10,863 nucleotides of DNA from JAABSX01 sp964480455 (GTDB lineage Bacteria > Bacteroidota > Bacteroidia > Cytophagales > Microscillaceae). The DNA is taken from assembly GCA_964480455.1 (NCBI GenBank), contig CAYZQI010000160.1, positions 1 through 10,863 of the forward strand, given 5' to 3'. Of the stretch, positions 1 through 7,642 are shown one piece after another (position 1 is the first letter of the stretch; the number at the start of each line of letters is the position of its first letter). Both the position numbers and the translations under genes were made by a program. Under the pieces are notes generated by a model. It saw only the letters and a list, made by a program, of their open reading frames with translations. It did not search any database and was not told the DNA's origin.

Positions 1-40
1 CTTAGCCTAGAAAGAGTCATCAAATAGCATATTATCTATA

Positions 41-89
41 ACTATTGCGAGAAAGAAGCTCATTTTGAGCAAATTTTCATAGCAATAGT
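41..89. repeat. Nested inverted repeat downstream of mnmA, possible terminator
   Basis: The outer arms ACTATTGC (41-48) and GCAATAGT (82-89) are perfect 8-base complements. Inside them GCTCA (58-62) and TGAGC (66-70) form a 5-bp hairpin with a 3-base loop. The structure starts 27 bases past the mnmA stop codon. Read on the minus strand, the inner hairpin is followed by a T-rich but interrupted stretch (TTCTTTCTC), so it is at best a weak intrinsic terminator for mnmA. A plus-strand frame is open from the left edge to a TAG at 25-27, so a convergent gene could end there and share the structure, but eight codons are too few to tell. Confidence 0.3.
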
Positions 90-115
90 CATTGGTTGTT
101 TGTTTTTTCTGAGAT

Positions 116-1222
116 TTAGTATTTAAAACTTTCTGCTATCCAGCCTCCTCCTATCACATCATCTTCCTCATAAAAAACAGCCGCTTGCCCTGGTGCGATA
201 GCATCTACATATTCGTGAAAAAGTACATTCATCTCATCACTGCCAAGCTGCTCAATGCGTGCGTGCGCGCCATCATGGTTGTAGCGTACTTTGGTAGTGG
301 TTTCGGTAGGCTTGCCTATCAAATCAGTATATTTAGACAAGGTGAGTTGCCTTACAGTCATGCCATTTCTACCCAAATCTTCTTTGTGCCCGAGTACTAC
401 ACGGTTGTTTTTCTTGTCGATGCCCGTTACAAATACAGGATAGCCTAGTGCAATGCCTAGCCCTTTGCGCTGCCCAATGGTATAAAAAGGATAACCTTCG
501 TGCTTTCCTACCACAGTGCCATCTTCTAGTACAAAATCTCCTCCAGCTACTTTCTGAGCCAATCCTTCTACTCTTCTTTTCAGAAAACCTCGGTAATCAT
601 TGTCAGGCACAAAGCAAATTTCATAAGATTCTGATTTATTGACCAAATCTACAAAACCTCTCTCAGTAGCCATTTGGCGTATTTCAGTTTTTTTGAGTTT
701 GCCAAGCGGCAAGATAGTGCGGCTAAGGCTTTCTTGCGACACTCCCCAGAGGGCATACGATTGGTCTTTGTTGAGGTCAAGCCCTTTAGAGATAACAAAT
801 CTACCATTTTCTTCTCTTACATTGGCATAATGCCCTGTGGCGATAAAATCGCAGCTCAGCTTATCGGCGCGCCTGAGCAGCGCGTCCCATTTGATGTGTG
901 TGTTGCAAAGTACACATGGGTTGGGAGTGCGCCCATCTAGGTATTCATTGGTGAAGTGGTCTATCACGTAGTCGCCAAATTCTTCTCTGATGTCTAAAAT
1001 ATAATGAGGAAAACCTAGCTGTACGGAGATATTGCGTGCATCATTGATAGAATCAAGGCTACAACAACCTGTTTCTTTGCTGCTTCCTCCTGAGGAGGCA
1101 TAATCCCAAGTTTTCATGGTCATGCCAATTACCTCATAGCCCTGCTCGTGAAGCATTACTGCTGCCAGCGAGCTATCTATGCCACCACTCATTGCCATCA
1201 AAACTCTTCCTTTTTTGCTCAT
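116..1222 (-). CDS. mnmA: tRNA-specific 2-thiouridylase MnmA
   Basis: This cytoplasmic enzyme makes 2-thiouridine at the wobble position (U34) of tRNAs for Lys, Glu and Gln. It adenylates the uridine with ATP and then transfers persulfide sulfur. The 368-residue length is normal for the family. The PP-loop motif SGGIDSS lies at residues 12-18, a GCCSLDSINDAR segment at 52-63 and ATGHY at 128-132. The two catalytic cysteines are Cys106 in NPCVLCN and Cys203 in YEICFVPD, matching E. coli Cys102 and Cys199. The central and C-terminal beta domains are present, with YPFYTIGQRKGLG at about 244-256 and PGQAAVFY near 344-351. The frame can be extended four codons to a TTG at 1234, but the ATG at 1222 gives the usual MSKK-type N-terminus and is preferred. 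No Bacteroidota promoter box was seen just upstream. It may be read through from the minus-strand genes above it, or have an unrecognised promoter in the 66-base gap. Confidence 0.96.
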   Translation of the reverse strand: MSKKGRVLMAMSGGIDSSLAAVMLHEQGYEVIGMTMKTWDYASSGGSSKETGCCSLDSINDARNISVQLGFPHYILDIREEFGDYVIDHFTNEYLDGRTPNPCVLCNTHIKWDALLRRADKLSCDFIATGHYANVREENGRFVISKGLDLNKDQSYALWGVSQESLSRTILPLGKLKKTEIRQMATERGFVDLVNKSESYEICFVPDNDYRGFLKRRVEGLAQKVAGGDFVLEDGTVVGKHEGYPFYTIGQRKGLGIALGYPVFVTGIDKKNNRVVLGHKEDLGRNGMTVRQLTLSKYTDLIGKPTETTTKVRYNHDGAHARIEQLGSDEMNVLFHEYVDAIAPGQAAVFYEEDDVIGGGWIAESFKY

Positions 1223-1288
1223 ATTTCTTATCAATAAATTTATAGATTACTCAATTTGTAGATTAAAATAAAGTGCTACGCTATTTGC

Positions 1289-1438
1289 TTATTTTTTTTC
1301 TTTGTCTATCACTTGAATAGCTTCTGCAAGGTTTGTGAGTTTTTCTGCTAGCGTTTTGCCTCTTATTTCAATACCTTTTGAATGAGGTCTTTTTGACATA
1401 ATTGCCTCAATAAGTTCGATAACCACGTTTTTTTCCAT
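1289..1438 (-). CDS. Hypothetical 49-residue small protein
   Basis: An ATG at 1438 opens a 49-codon frame that ends in TAA at 1289-1291. I do not recognise the product. It begins MEKNVVIELIEAIM, has a short basic middle (SKRPHSKGIEIRGK), then an amphipathic stretch LAEKLTNLAEAIQVI and a charged end DKEKK. It is rich in Lys, Glu and Ile, lacks Cys and Trp, and has no signal peptide or membrane segment, so a small soluble helical protein is likely if it is made. It lies on the same strand as its neighbours, 66 bases upstream of mnmA and 54 bases past the end of the 84-codon frame. That placement and the balanced amino acid mix favour a real gene. The short length keeps the call tentative. Confidence 0.45.
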   Translation of the reverse strand: MEKNVVIELIEAIMSKRPHSKGIEIRGKTLAEKLTNLAEAIQVIDKEKK

Positions 1439-1492
1439 AAAGTTTAGTGTTGTTTGTTTTGAAACAAGTATTTGCTCATTGTTTGTGCTGTT

Positions 1493-1747
1493 TTAGCAAG
1501 TGTAAGGTAGTCCTAGGGTTAAGTGTATATGCTCTTTTTGACTGAACAAGGGCTTATTTTGATGAATTTTTTTCAAGATTTTATTAGGATAAAACAGCCA
1601 TTTTGTATTCCATATCCCTTGAGCTACAATATGATATGAAGTGAAAAAATTTATAAAGCACCATACTTCAGCCAGTAACCACCGAACAGCCTTTCTTTGT
1701 GAGATATTCATTGACAATGAGTTACAAATAATAGCATAATCGCTCAT
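1493..1747 (-). CDS. Hypothetical 84-residue ORF, doubtful
   Basis: The frame starts with ATG at 1747, 15 bases downstream of the DUF5686 stop codon and on the same strand, and ends in TAA at 1493. I do not recognise the product. It is aromatic-rich (four Trp, several Phe and Tyr) with three Cys, a moderately hydrophobic centre around residues 22-45 and a basic, His-containing second half. No catalytic motif, convincing signal peptide or clear transmembrane helix is visible. The tight spacing behind DUF5686 would suit a translationally linked small gene, but the Trp, Cys and Ile-rich composition also fits chance readthrough of AT-rich spacer or a decayed gene. If neither this nor the 49-codon frame is real, the 540 bases between mnmA and the DUF5686 gene are non-coding, and I see no RNA gene or repeat in them. 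Confidence 0.3.
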   Translation of the reverse strand: MSDYAIICNSLSMNISQRKAVRWLLAEVWCFINFFTSYHIVAQGIWNTKWLFYPNKILKKIHQNKPLFSQKEHIHLTLGLPYTC

Positions 1748-1762
1748 CTCAGGCTTTAAGTG

Positions 1763-4231
1763 CTAATTGACTCTTCCGATTTTGAGGCGAACGCCCCATT
1801 GTGGATTGTCTGCATCATTAAAAGCGTAATAGCCATCAATCCTAAAAAAGTTCAATACCTTTTCAATACCTAGCCCTACTTCTGTATAATGTGGCAAGGC
1901 TTCTGAGTAGAGATAATTAGCTGACAGTACTAATCCTAATTTAAGATTTCTAACACCCGGAATCAGACTCATCAACAGCCCGTCAAAACGGTGGCTGAAG
2001 TGTGCCTGTGCATAGCTATCTTGTGTAGAATATTGGTAGTAATTGAGCAATTGAAAACTACCAGCTTGGGCTTCTTGCAGTAGAAAAGTACGATTGCCTG
2101 CAAAATGGTGAAAGTCAGGAAAAAATAGCTGTTTATTGTTCAAAAATGTACCTGCTTCTGCCATTAGCCTGAACCTACCAAGTAGTCCCAAACGCCCACT
2201 TTGCGTAATTCTTCCCCTTATCAGGTCATAATCCAACTCGCCCAATCCTTTTTTGTAGCTTACTATCAGCTCAGGGCCTCTCACGCGCTCTATTTTTTTA
2301 CCAGTAGGACGCATCACATATTCTTGCCTGAAAGCAACTCTTACATTGGCATTGAGTACAAAAACCTCATGTGCCTCAAAACTTGCAATAGGTAGTTCTG
2401 CATTGGGGGGGGCATTTGGGGTATAAAAAACATTTTCTCGGTTGTGCCAAGTATATTCTGTATTATTTACCATTGGGCTACGCTGGGCATATTCTGCCCC
2501 CAGAGAAGTACTCAACCCATTGAACCACTCCTGGTTGAACTGCAGCATAATAAAATTCTTCTCATAAAGTTTGAGGTAGTTACTTCCTCCAAAAAGTGTG
2601 TAAGGGGCATTGAGTGCTTCACTAATCAGCTCATATTCTGCTAGTTGTGCTACATACTTTCCGCCTTCTAACTTTAAAAACCCTGGCTGTTTTTGCCATT
2701 TATACTGTACTCGGAGCTTAGTTTGAAAGGCCTCATTGGCAAACCCATATCTAAAAAAAGGTGTGATGCTCAGTTCTCGAGTAGGCTGGGGTTGGTGTAT
2801 AAAATCAAAGCCATACTCCAGTCGCCAGCCTTCTATGGTATTAAAATTTAACATACTGAAGATGGGGTCAAAGTTGATTTTACCTTTTTTACCTACTGAG
2901 AAAGAATCGCCCAAAAGCAATAGTCTGGTCCAATGTTTTTTATTGGGGGGAGCTTCTGTGAGTGTGTCTGTATCAAGGTCATCTTCCACCACAAAATCAT
3001 CAGTCTCCTCTGTTCTTGGGTTGGGGAGATGCCTTTGGTAATCTTCTATTTCTTCTTTGATGAGTGGAATAGGGCGGAGTGCCTCCCAATAGGTATCTTC
3101 TTTTTGCCCTGCATCTTCTTTATAAAACAGCAGTTCATTGCCAAACAATGCTTTGGGCAAATCAATATTTACTTCATAGTCAGTTGCGATGGCGTGGTAA
3201 TAAGCCTGCACTGCACCATTGTAGAGCTGAAAATAAGAGGTGAGAGAAAAAGGTACCCATACATCTTTTCCTTCAATGGGTGTGTAAACTTGTCTAATAG
3301 TGGTAGAATCAAAGGCAGCTACTACATCAGGAGCTATATGTGCATCTATACTGTGGACATTCCAACGCTCGTCTAGAAGATACAAAAAGCCTGTAAAGAT
3401 AGGCGCGCCTTTGTATTTAGGTAATAGTGCGATTTTATAAACTCTTTTTCCATTTTCTACTTGTATATTTTCCAATTTATAGACATAATGCTGCATAGCC
3501 TGCTCGGCGATGGGAGAGATAATTGGGCGGCCATTCATAGAAAGTGCCTGATTGTTGTAAAAGTTTAACCAATTGGCGCGGTTATAACTGTAGCCCGTAC
3601 TGTCGCCGCTTACTTTGGAAGCAATGACCAACTCTTGTACCTTGTTTTTTTGCTCAAAACTGAGCTGAGAAAGTGTTTCAGAAAGATAAAAGACTCCCTC
3701 TTTGATTTCTTTATTGGCACCAAATAGGTTGATAGTTCCTCCATTACGGGTCGAGCGTTCAAATATTTTTGTGTAGATATTACAGCGGTAGGTCTTTAAT
3801 TCCTCCTCCAAATGGTATTTTCGCTTGGCTTGGGCTTGTCTAATGAGTTCATAGGCAGGGTCTTCTCCATTGGGGCGTACTGTGATAGCTTCTAGCTCTA
3901 AGAGCGATTCTTGTAGCTGCACATTGAGTGCTATATCCTGATTTTGAAGGTTGATTTGTTGAGTTTGTGGCTGGTAGCCGATGTACTGATAGACCAGCGT
4001 GTAGCTGCCCGCAGGGAGATTAAGTGCATAAAAGCCTTCTAAATTAGTACTTGTACCTTTTGTAGTGCCTTGCACGATTATGGTGGCAAAAGGCAGTGCA
4101 TTGCCTGCGGGGTCAGTGAGCTTACCATATACTTTTAGGGCGTAAGAAGGGGTAGCCTGCACAAAGAAAAAGCTCCAAGAAAGTATAAGAAAAAAACGGA
4201 CGTAGGCATTTGAGCATGGATTGTTTTGCAT
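1763..4231 (-). CDS. DUF5686 / CarboxypepD_reg-like outer membrane protein
   Basis: This is a predicted exported outer membrane protein of 822 residues. A hydrophobic signal segment covers about residues 11-31 (FFLILSWSFFFVQA). A CarboxypepD_reg-like Ig fold follows at about 33-118, recognised by YGKLTDPAGNALPFATIIVQ, the GTSTNLEGFYAL turn and AGSYTLVYQYIGY. The DUF5686 region starts near PAYELIRQAQAKRKYH (125-140) and holds the long periplasmic part. An acidic linker at about 405-430 (TEETDDFVVEDDLDTD) leads into a barrel-like C-terminus of alternating strands from about 440 to 822. Conserved family-like segments there include PDFHHFAGNRTF (705-716) and YYQYSTQDSY (731-740). DUF5686 proteins are common in Bacteroidota and have no settled biochemical role, so only the location is inferred. 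ATG at 4231 is directly followed by the signal peptide and is used as the start. A C8 tract lies in the coding strand at residues 607-609. Confidence 0.88.
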   Translation of the reverse strand: MQNNPCSNAYVRFFLILSWSFFFVQATPSYALKVYGKLTDPAGNALPFATIIVQGTTKGTSTNLEGFYALNLPAGSYTLVYQYIGYQPQTQQINLQNQDIALNVQLQESLLELEAITVRPNGEDPAYELIRQAQAKRKYHLEEELKTYRCNIYTKIFERSTRNGGTINLFGANKEIKEGVFYLSETLSQLSFEQKNKVQELVIASKVSGDSTGYSYNRANWLNFYNNQALSMNGRPIISPIAEQAMQHYVYKLENIQVENGKRVYKIALLPKYKGAPIFTGFLYLLDERWNVHSIDAHIAPDVVAAFDSTTIRQVYTPIEGKDVWVPFSLTSYFQLYNGAVQAYYHAIATDYEVNIDLPKALFGNELLFYKEDAGQKEDTYWEALRPIPLIKEEIEDYQRHLPNPRTEETDDFVVEDDLDTDTLTEAPPNKKHWTRLLLLGDSFSVGKKGKINFDPIFSMLNFNTIEGWRLEYGFDFIHQPQPTRELSITPFFRYGFANEAFQTKLRVQYKWQKQPGFLKLEGGKYVAQLAEYELISEALNAPYTLFGGSNYLKLYEKNFIMLQFNQEWFNGLSTSLGAEYAQRSPMVNNTEYTWHNRENVFYTPNAPPNAELPIASFEAHEVFVLNANVRVAFRQEYVMRPTGKKIERVRGPELIVSYKKGLGELDYDLIRGRITQSGRLGLLGRFRLMAEAGTFLNNKQLFFPDFHHFAGNRTFLLQEAQAGSFQLLNYYQYSTQDSYAQAHFSHRFDGLLMSLIPGVRNLKLGLVLSANYLYSEALPHYTEVGLGIEKVLNFFRIDGYYAFNDADNPQWGVRLKIGRVN
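2405..2412 (-). repeat. C8 homopolymer inside the DUF5686 coding sequence
   Basis: The plus strand has eight consecutive G, which is C8 in the coding strand. It encodes the end of Ala607, Pro608 and Pro609 in a likely extracellular loop of the barrel. In the frame given the tract is in phase and the gene is intact. Loss or gain of one base would truncate the last quarter of the barrel. A shorter run of six C occurs in the linker of the same gene at 2945-2950. Confidence 0.9.
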
Positions 4232-4451
4232 GCGTGAATATTGGTAATGGTTTGATGGTAATAAGTTACTTTCGTGAATTGTTCATCAATACTTTGACTG
4301 AGTTTTTGAAAAGATGAAATATTGATACATAAAGTTGCCTTGGGTGTTACCATTTTTTGATATTTAAGCAATATATACCATAAAAAGTAGATAAATAACC
4401 TGCAGTAGTAACACATTTATTCTATTGGCTAATTCAGTAGTATCTTATTTC
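4232..4451. other. Intergenic spacer upstream of the DUF5686 gene, with short repeats
   Basis: This 220-base AT-rich gap separates the stop of the 992-residue protein from the start of the DUF5686 gene. It holds an inverted pair, GTGTTAC (4344-4350) and GTAACAC (4408-4414), 57 bases apart, and a direct pair CAGTAGTA at 4403-4410 and 4435-4442. I found neither a clear intrinsic terminator nor a TAnnTTTG box on the minus strand, so whether the DUF5686 gene has its own promoter here or is read through cannot be decided by eye. Confidence 0.4.
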
Positions 4452-7430
4452 TTAAATCCCTATATTAAATAACAAAAAATCAAAAGTAAAGGGTGTTCCC
4501 GAACTATCGTCTAGCAGATAGCTCCCTCGCACACCCAAATCTACCTCAAGCAAGCGGATAAAACGTACATCAAAGGTCAATTCTAAACCCACAGAGCGTT
4601 GAAAGCCTTGGCTTACAGGGCGTAGTAAACCTGGGGCAAGGTCATACTGATACACCCCCCAATCAAAAAATAAATTGGTCTTGACACGCTTGATAAATGC
4701 TAAAAAACCCAGAGGAATATCAGGGCTCCAAATAGGCATGGCATAGTTGAAACCTATCTTGAAGATACGGTCGCTGATAGGTGCACTACGATAGCCTCTT
4801 GGATAAAAAAACTGATTACTGAACTTATAATTATCTGTGAATTTCTCGGATTGGTAGAGGGTATTGATGTAAAATGAATGATTTTTTAATATACCAGGCA
4901 TAAACACATCTAGCCTATTCAAAAAAACATCTCCTTGCAGTTCATCACTGCTAAGTGTGCTACGGTAGCGTGCGTCCCAAACTAGCCCCCAGCGTGGTAA
5001 TAAGTTTTGGAGTGCCACAGATTGCAGCATACTCAGCCTAAAGCGCACATCTAAGGCTTGTAATTGCTGACTTTGAATGACATCAGTATAAAGACTACGA
5101 AAGCGATTGGGATTGACAGGAAAAATATCTAAAGCAAAATTATCTTCCTCTGTAAATTGATTGCGTGATTCTAGGCTCAAAAAATGATAGCTTGCATTGA
5201 GGTTGAGGCGGTTAAAGAAAGTGCCTTGCGAAAAATTAATAGGAAGCCCAAGGCCGATGAAGGCATTGTTTTCACGCCATTGCTCATTGAAGAGTGTGAA
5301 TCTGACGGTAGTATCGTTGGCAGGTACAAAATTAGTGTAAGAACGCTCTCGCTCGCCACTTCTAAAGCCTGCATTGATGACAGGGTATAACTCTGCATAA
5401 GTCAAGTCCACACCAAAAGTAGTAGTATTTTCATTGCTATTGTAGAAAGCACTTAGCTCAGTAGAAAGTGTGCTGAATTTATTATCGGCCAAAATCCGCG
5501 CTCCAAAAACAGGCGGTGAGAAAAAAGGTAACAAACTATGCGGATTGAAAATACCTTGCCATTTGTTATATTTTTTTATAGGAAACTCCTCTGTTTGTGC
5601 TTTACTTACAATACTCTTTCCTAACTCTTGAGCTACAAGTGGCTGATAGTAAGTAATCGCACTTGGCGAGGACTTGGTTTCGTCATAGACTTGCCAAGTT
5701 TCGGGCTCAAGAGGCATAAGATGTAGGTCATAGCCTTGTGCTGTAAAATTACTATACACCAGTTTTTTGCCATCAGAAGAAACCGCAGGCTGAAAAGCCC
5801 CCAACTTAACAGAGGTAATCTGAAAAATAGGGCTATTTTCTTCATTCAACTTTAGGGCAAATATATTATTAATGCCTGTATGCGCCCCCGAGAAATAGAC
5901 ATACGCTCCCTTGGGGTAGGGATTACTGATTTGGTATTGTGTAGGGGCAGTCAGTTCGTTTATTTCATCTGTACTGATATTGATTTTGGCAAGCCAATTT
6001 TCTTCTTCTTGCTGTGCTACATAAACAATGTACTTGCCATCATCAGTAAAGCGTGGAAAAGTAATAAAATGATTTTCAGGATTAGGCAATTTTTTGACTA
6101 ATTCTCCTGAATTGAGGTCTAGTATCACTAAGTTGTATTGTAAGTCTTCGGTAATCTCTACGGCAACTACTTGGCTTACTTTTGGATTGAGGGCAGGGGC
6201 AAAGAACCTACCTTGTGCAGTGAGTTTATTTTTTTGATGGGTAGCTATGTGATAAGTTTTGATGTTAGAAAAATTCTGGTATCCCCACCTTGCTCCATAG
6301 CCTAGCTCCGACCAGCACAGTAAATCACCCATTACAGAGAGCGTTGCATTTCTGTTGCTATTAATGCCTGGATTGGCAAGTCGCTCTTCTCTTCCATCAG
6401 GGTATATTCTATAAAATGTCCTAATCTGTGCATAGCTACTTTTCTCTACTACAACAGAGCCATCGGGCAAAAACTGGGGGTTTTTGTAGTCGGTAATGGT
6501 TGTCTTTTTTGTGCGATTAAATTTTTCGCCTTCTTTATAAGTAAGTAAAGCATCTTGTGCTTTCCACATACTGTCTATATCGGTACGGGTAGCACGGTAA
6601 AGCTGTGGAGTACGAAGCCCTGTATGTTTTTTTAAATTTCTGCTAAGTGGAAAAAACAATCCTTTGTATTTAACGGCATCACGAATGGTTTTTTCCCAAA
6701 CATCAGCCCCAAACTCTCGGCGGGCGTGGGTAGTCATATAGTAGCCTAAGCTATAAAAATCAGGCACAAAATCTTTGAAAGAGCCTGCCGCTGCCTTTTC
6801 ATAGCCATAGTTGATATTGTTCATTATCAAGGCTTTGTACTCCATGTCAAATTCGGGAAGCCTGCCCCTCCCTCCACTGCTGAGGGCGGTTTCTGTACCT
6901 ACGGCATCTCCCTCAAAATACCAGCGGGGCAGGGCAGTACCCGTAAAGCCGCCCCAAGTCCAAGAGCCTAACACACGCCTTGCCAGCTTGGTAATGCCAT
7001 ACATAGAGTTATTGAATTGCTGTACGTGTCGGTATTCGTGGATAGTGAGCAGGTCTATCCAATTGGCTGCCCCATTGTTGCCAAATTGTGGAGGGGTTAC
7101 AAAAAACTCAGAACGATAAGGCCCTACAGTTACAAAGCCATTGGGCAAAGTAGTTTGATTTTGAAGAAAAATACTAATCTTTTCTGATTTACTCCCCACA
7201 GAGCGATAAGCACTATCACTAATGGCATGGATAAGGTTGGCAACGCGCTGCCCTGTTTTTTCTAAACCTCTCGGGAAAACTACCTGCACAAGGTCAGTAT
7301 CTATTTGTGACCATTTGAGCGAAAATGGGTTCAGTCCAAGTGGGTTGGAAGGGACTTGTGCAGCTAAATTATGATAGGTAAATACCAGAGCTAGTACAAA
7401 ACCAAAAGTGCAGGTGTATCTTTTCATCAT
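4452..7430 (-). CDS. Secreted gluzincin-like metallopeptidase / TolB-type propeller / outer membrane barrel protein
   Basis: This 992-residue protein has three parts. A signal peptide at about 1-24 (FVLALVFTYHNLAAQ) directs export. Residues about 35-290 resemble a Peptidase_MA-like zinc protease: HEYRH at 131-135 supplies the HExxH motif, and Glu173 in WYFEGDA, 38 residues later, fits the third zinc ligand of gluzincins. Residues about 305-590 look like a TolB/WD40-type (PD40) beta-propeller, with repeats such as PQFLPDGSVVVEKS, PRFTDDGKYIVYVA and PAVSSDGKKLVYS. From about 640 to the end there are alternating beta strands typical of an outer membrane barrel, with YPRGYR at 876-881 recalling the RGY/RGF motif of Omp85-family barrels. 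The substrate is unknown. Proteolysis at the cell surface or in the periplasm is inferred from the motif. Two tandem ATG codons begin the gene, and the first is used. The gene diverges from the TonB-dependent receptor gene across a 245-base spacer. No gene symbol is justified. Confidence 0.8.
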   Translation of the reverse strand: MMKRYTCTFGFVLALVFTYHNLAAQVPSNPLGLNPFSLKWSQIDTDLVQVVFPRGLEKTGQRVANLIHAISDSAYRSVGSKSEKISIFLQNQTTLPNGFVTVGPYRSEFFVTPPQFGNNGAANWIDLLTIHEYRHVQQFNNSMYGITKLARRVLGSWTWGGFTGTALPRWYFEGDAVGTETALSSGGRGRLPEFDMEYKALIMNNINYGYEKAAAGSFKDFVPDFYSLGYYMTTHARREFGADVWEKTIRDAVKYKGLFFPLSRNLKKHTGLRTPQLYRATRTDIDSMWKAQDALLTYKEGEKFNRTKKTTITDYKNPQFLPDGSVVVEKSSYAQIRTFYRIYPDGREERLANPGINSNRNATLSVMGDLLCWSELGYGARWGYQNFSNIKTYHIATHQKNKLTAQGRFFAPALNPKVSQVVAVEITEDLQYNLVILDLNSGELVKKLPNPENHFITFPRFTDDGKYIVYVAQQEEENWLAKINISTDEINELTAPTQYQISNPYPKGAYVYFSGAHTGINNIFALKLNEENSPIFQITSVKLGAFQPAVSSDGKKLVYSNFTAQGYDLHLMPLEPETWQVYDETKSSPSAITYYQPLVAQELGKSIVSKAQTEEFPIKKYNKWQGIFNPHSLLPFFSPPVFGARILADNKFSTLSTELSAFYNSNENTTTFGVDLTYAELYPVINAGFRSGERERSYTNFVPANDTTVRFTLFNEQWRENNAFIGLGLPINFSQGTFFNRLNLNASYHFLSLESRNQFTEEDNFALDIFPVNPNRFRSLYTDVIQSQQLQALDVRFRLSMLQSVALQNLLPRWGLVWDARYRSTLSSDELQGDVFLNRLDVFMPGILKNHSFYINTLYQSEKFTDNYKFSNQFFYPRGYRSAPISDRIFKIGFNYAMPIWSPDIPLGFLAFIKRVKTNLFFDWGVYQYDLAPGLLRPVSQGFQRSVGLELTFDVRFIRLLEVDLGVRGSYLLDDSSGTPFTFDFLLFNIGI

Positions 7431-7448
7431 TTATTTTTTTAATAGAGC

Positions 7449-7480
7449 CAAAATAAAGATTGCAAGGCATTTATCAAAAA
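7449..7480 (-). promoter_or_regulatory. Weak candidate promoter for the 992-residue protein gene
   Basis: Read on the minus strand, TTTTTG (7480-7475) is followed after 18 bases by TTATTTTG (7456-7449). The second element differs from the Bacteroidota -7 box TAnnTTTG at its second base, and the leader to the ATG at 7430 would be only about a dozen bases. No better match was seen in the divergent spacer on this strand, so the call is weak. Confidence 0.25.
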
Positions 7481-7634
7481 CCTAGCAATGAAAATTTAAG
7501 TGGTTCAACAAAGTGAGAAATTTATTTTCTTAACATCTCCTTCAAAAGTGTAAAGACAACGTTAAACAAAGCCTCAAAACTTACATCTCAATTTCTTTAA
7601 CACTTCAGTAAGATAACAAAGAAGTACTCAGAGC

Positions 7635-7642
7635 TATTTTTG
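7635..7642 (+). promoter_or_regulatory. Bacteroidota -7 promoter box for the TonB-dependent receptor gene
   Basis: TATTTTTG matches the Bacteroidota housekeeping -7 consensus TAnnTTTG exactly. It lies 33 bases upstream of the ATG at 7676, which would leave a leader of roughly 27 bases. I see no TTG at the usual -33 distance, so only half the promoter is supported. The box overlaps a TTG codon at 7640 that could open a longer frame, which argues that the longer start is not used. Confidence 0.5.

Noticed and set aside
185..940. Several overlapping plus-strand frames of 63-88 codons
   Set aside because: All are antisense to mnmA, which has intact catalytic motifs across the whole stretch.
1223..1234. 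TTG start four codons upstream of the mnmA ATG
   Set aside because: The extra residues MIRN are not part of the usual N-terminus, and an ATG immediately precedes the conserved SKKGRVLMAMSGG segment.
2933..3376. A 147-codon plus-strand frame
   Set aside because: It lies wholly antisense to the well-supported DUF5686 gene, and its Cys, Phe and Ile-rich product matches no family.
4135..4416. A 93-codon minus-strand frame overlapping the start of the DUF5686 gene
   Set aside because: It overlaps the signal peptide coding region by about 97 bases in another frame, and its product looks like translated AT-rich spacer plus an out-of-frame gene start.
6811..7119. A 102-codon plus-strand frame
   Set aside because: It is antisense to the HEYRH-containing part of the metallopeptidase-like gene, whose frame is far better supported.
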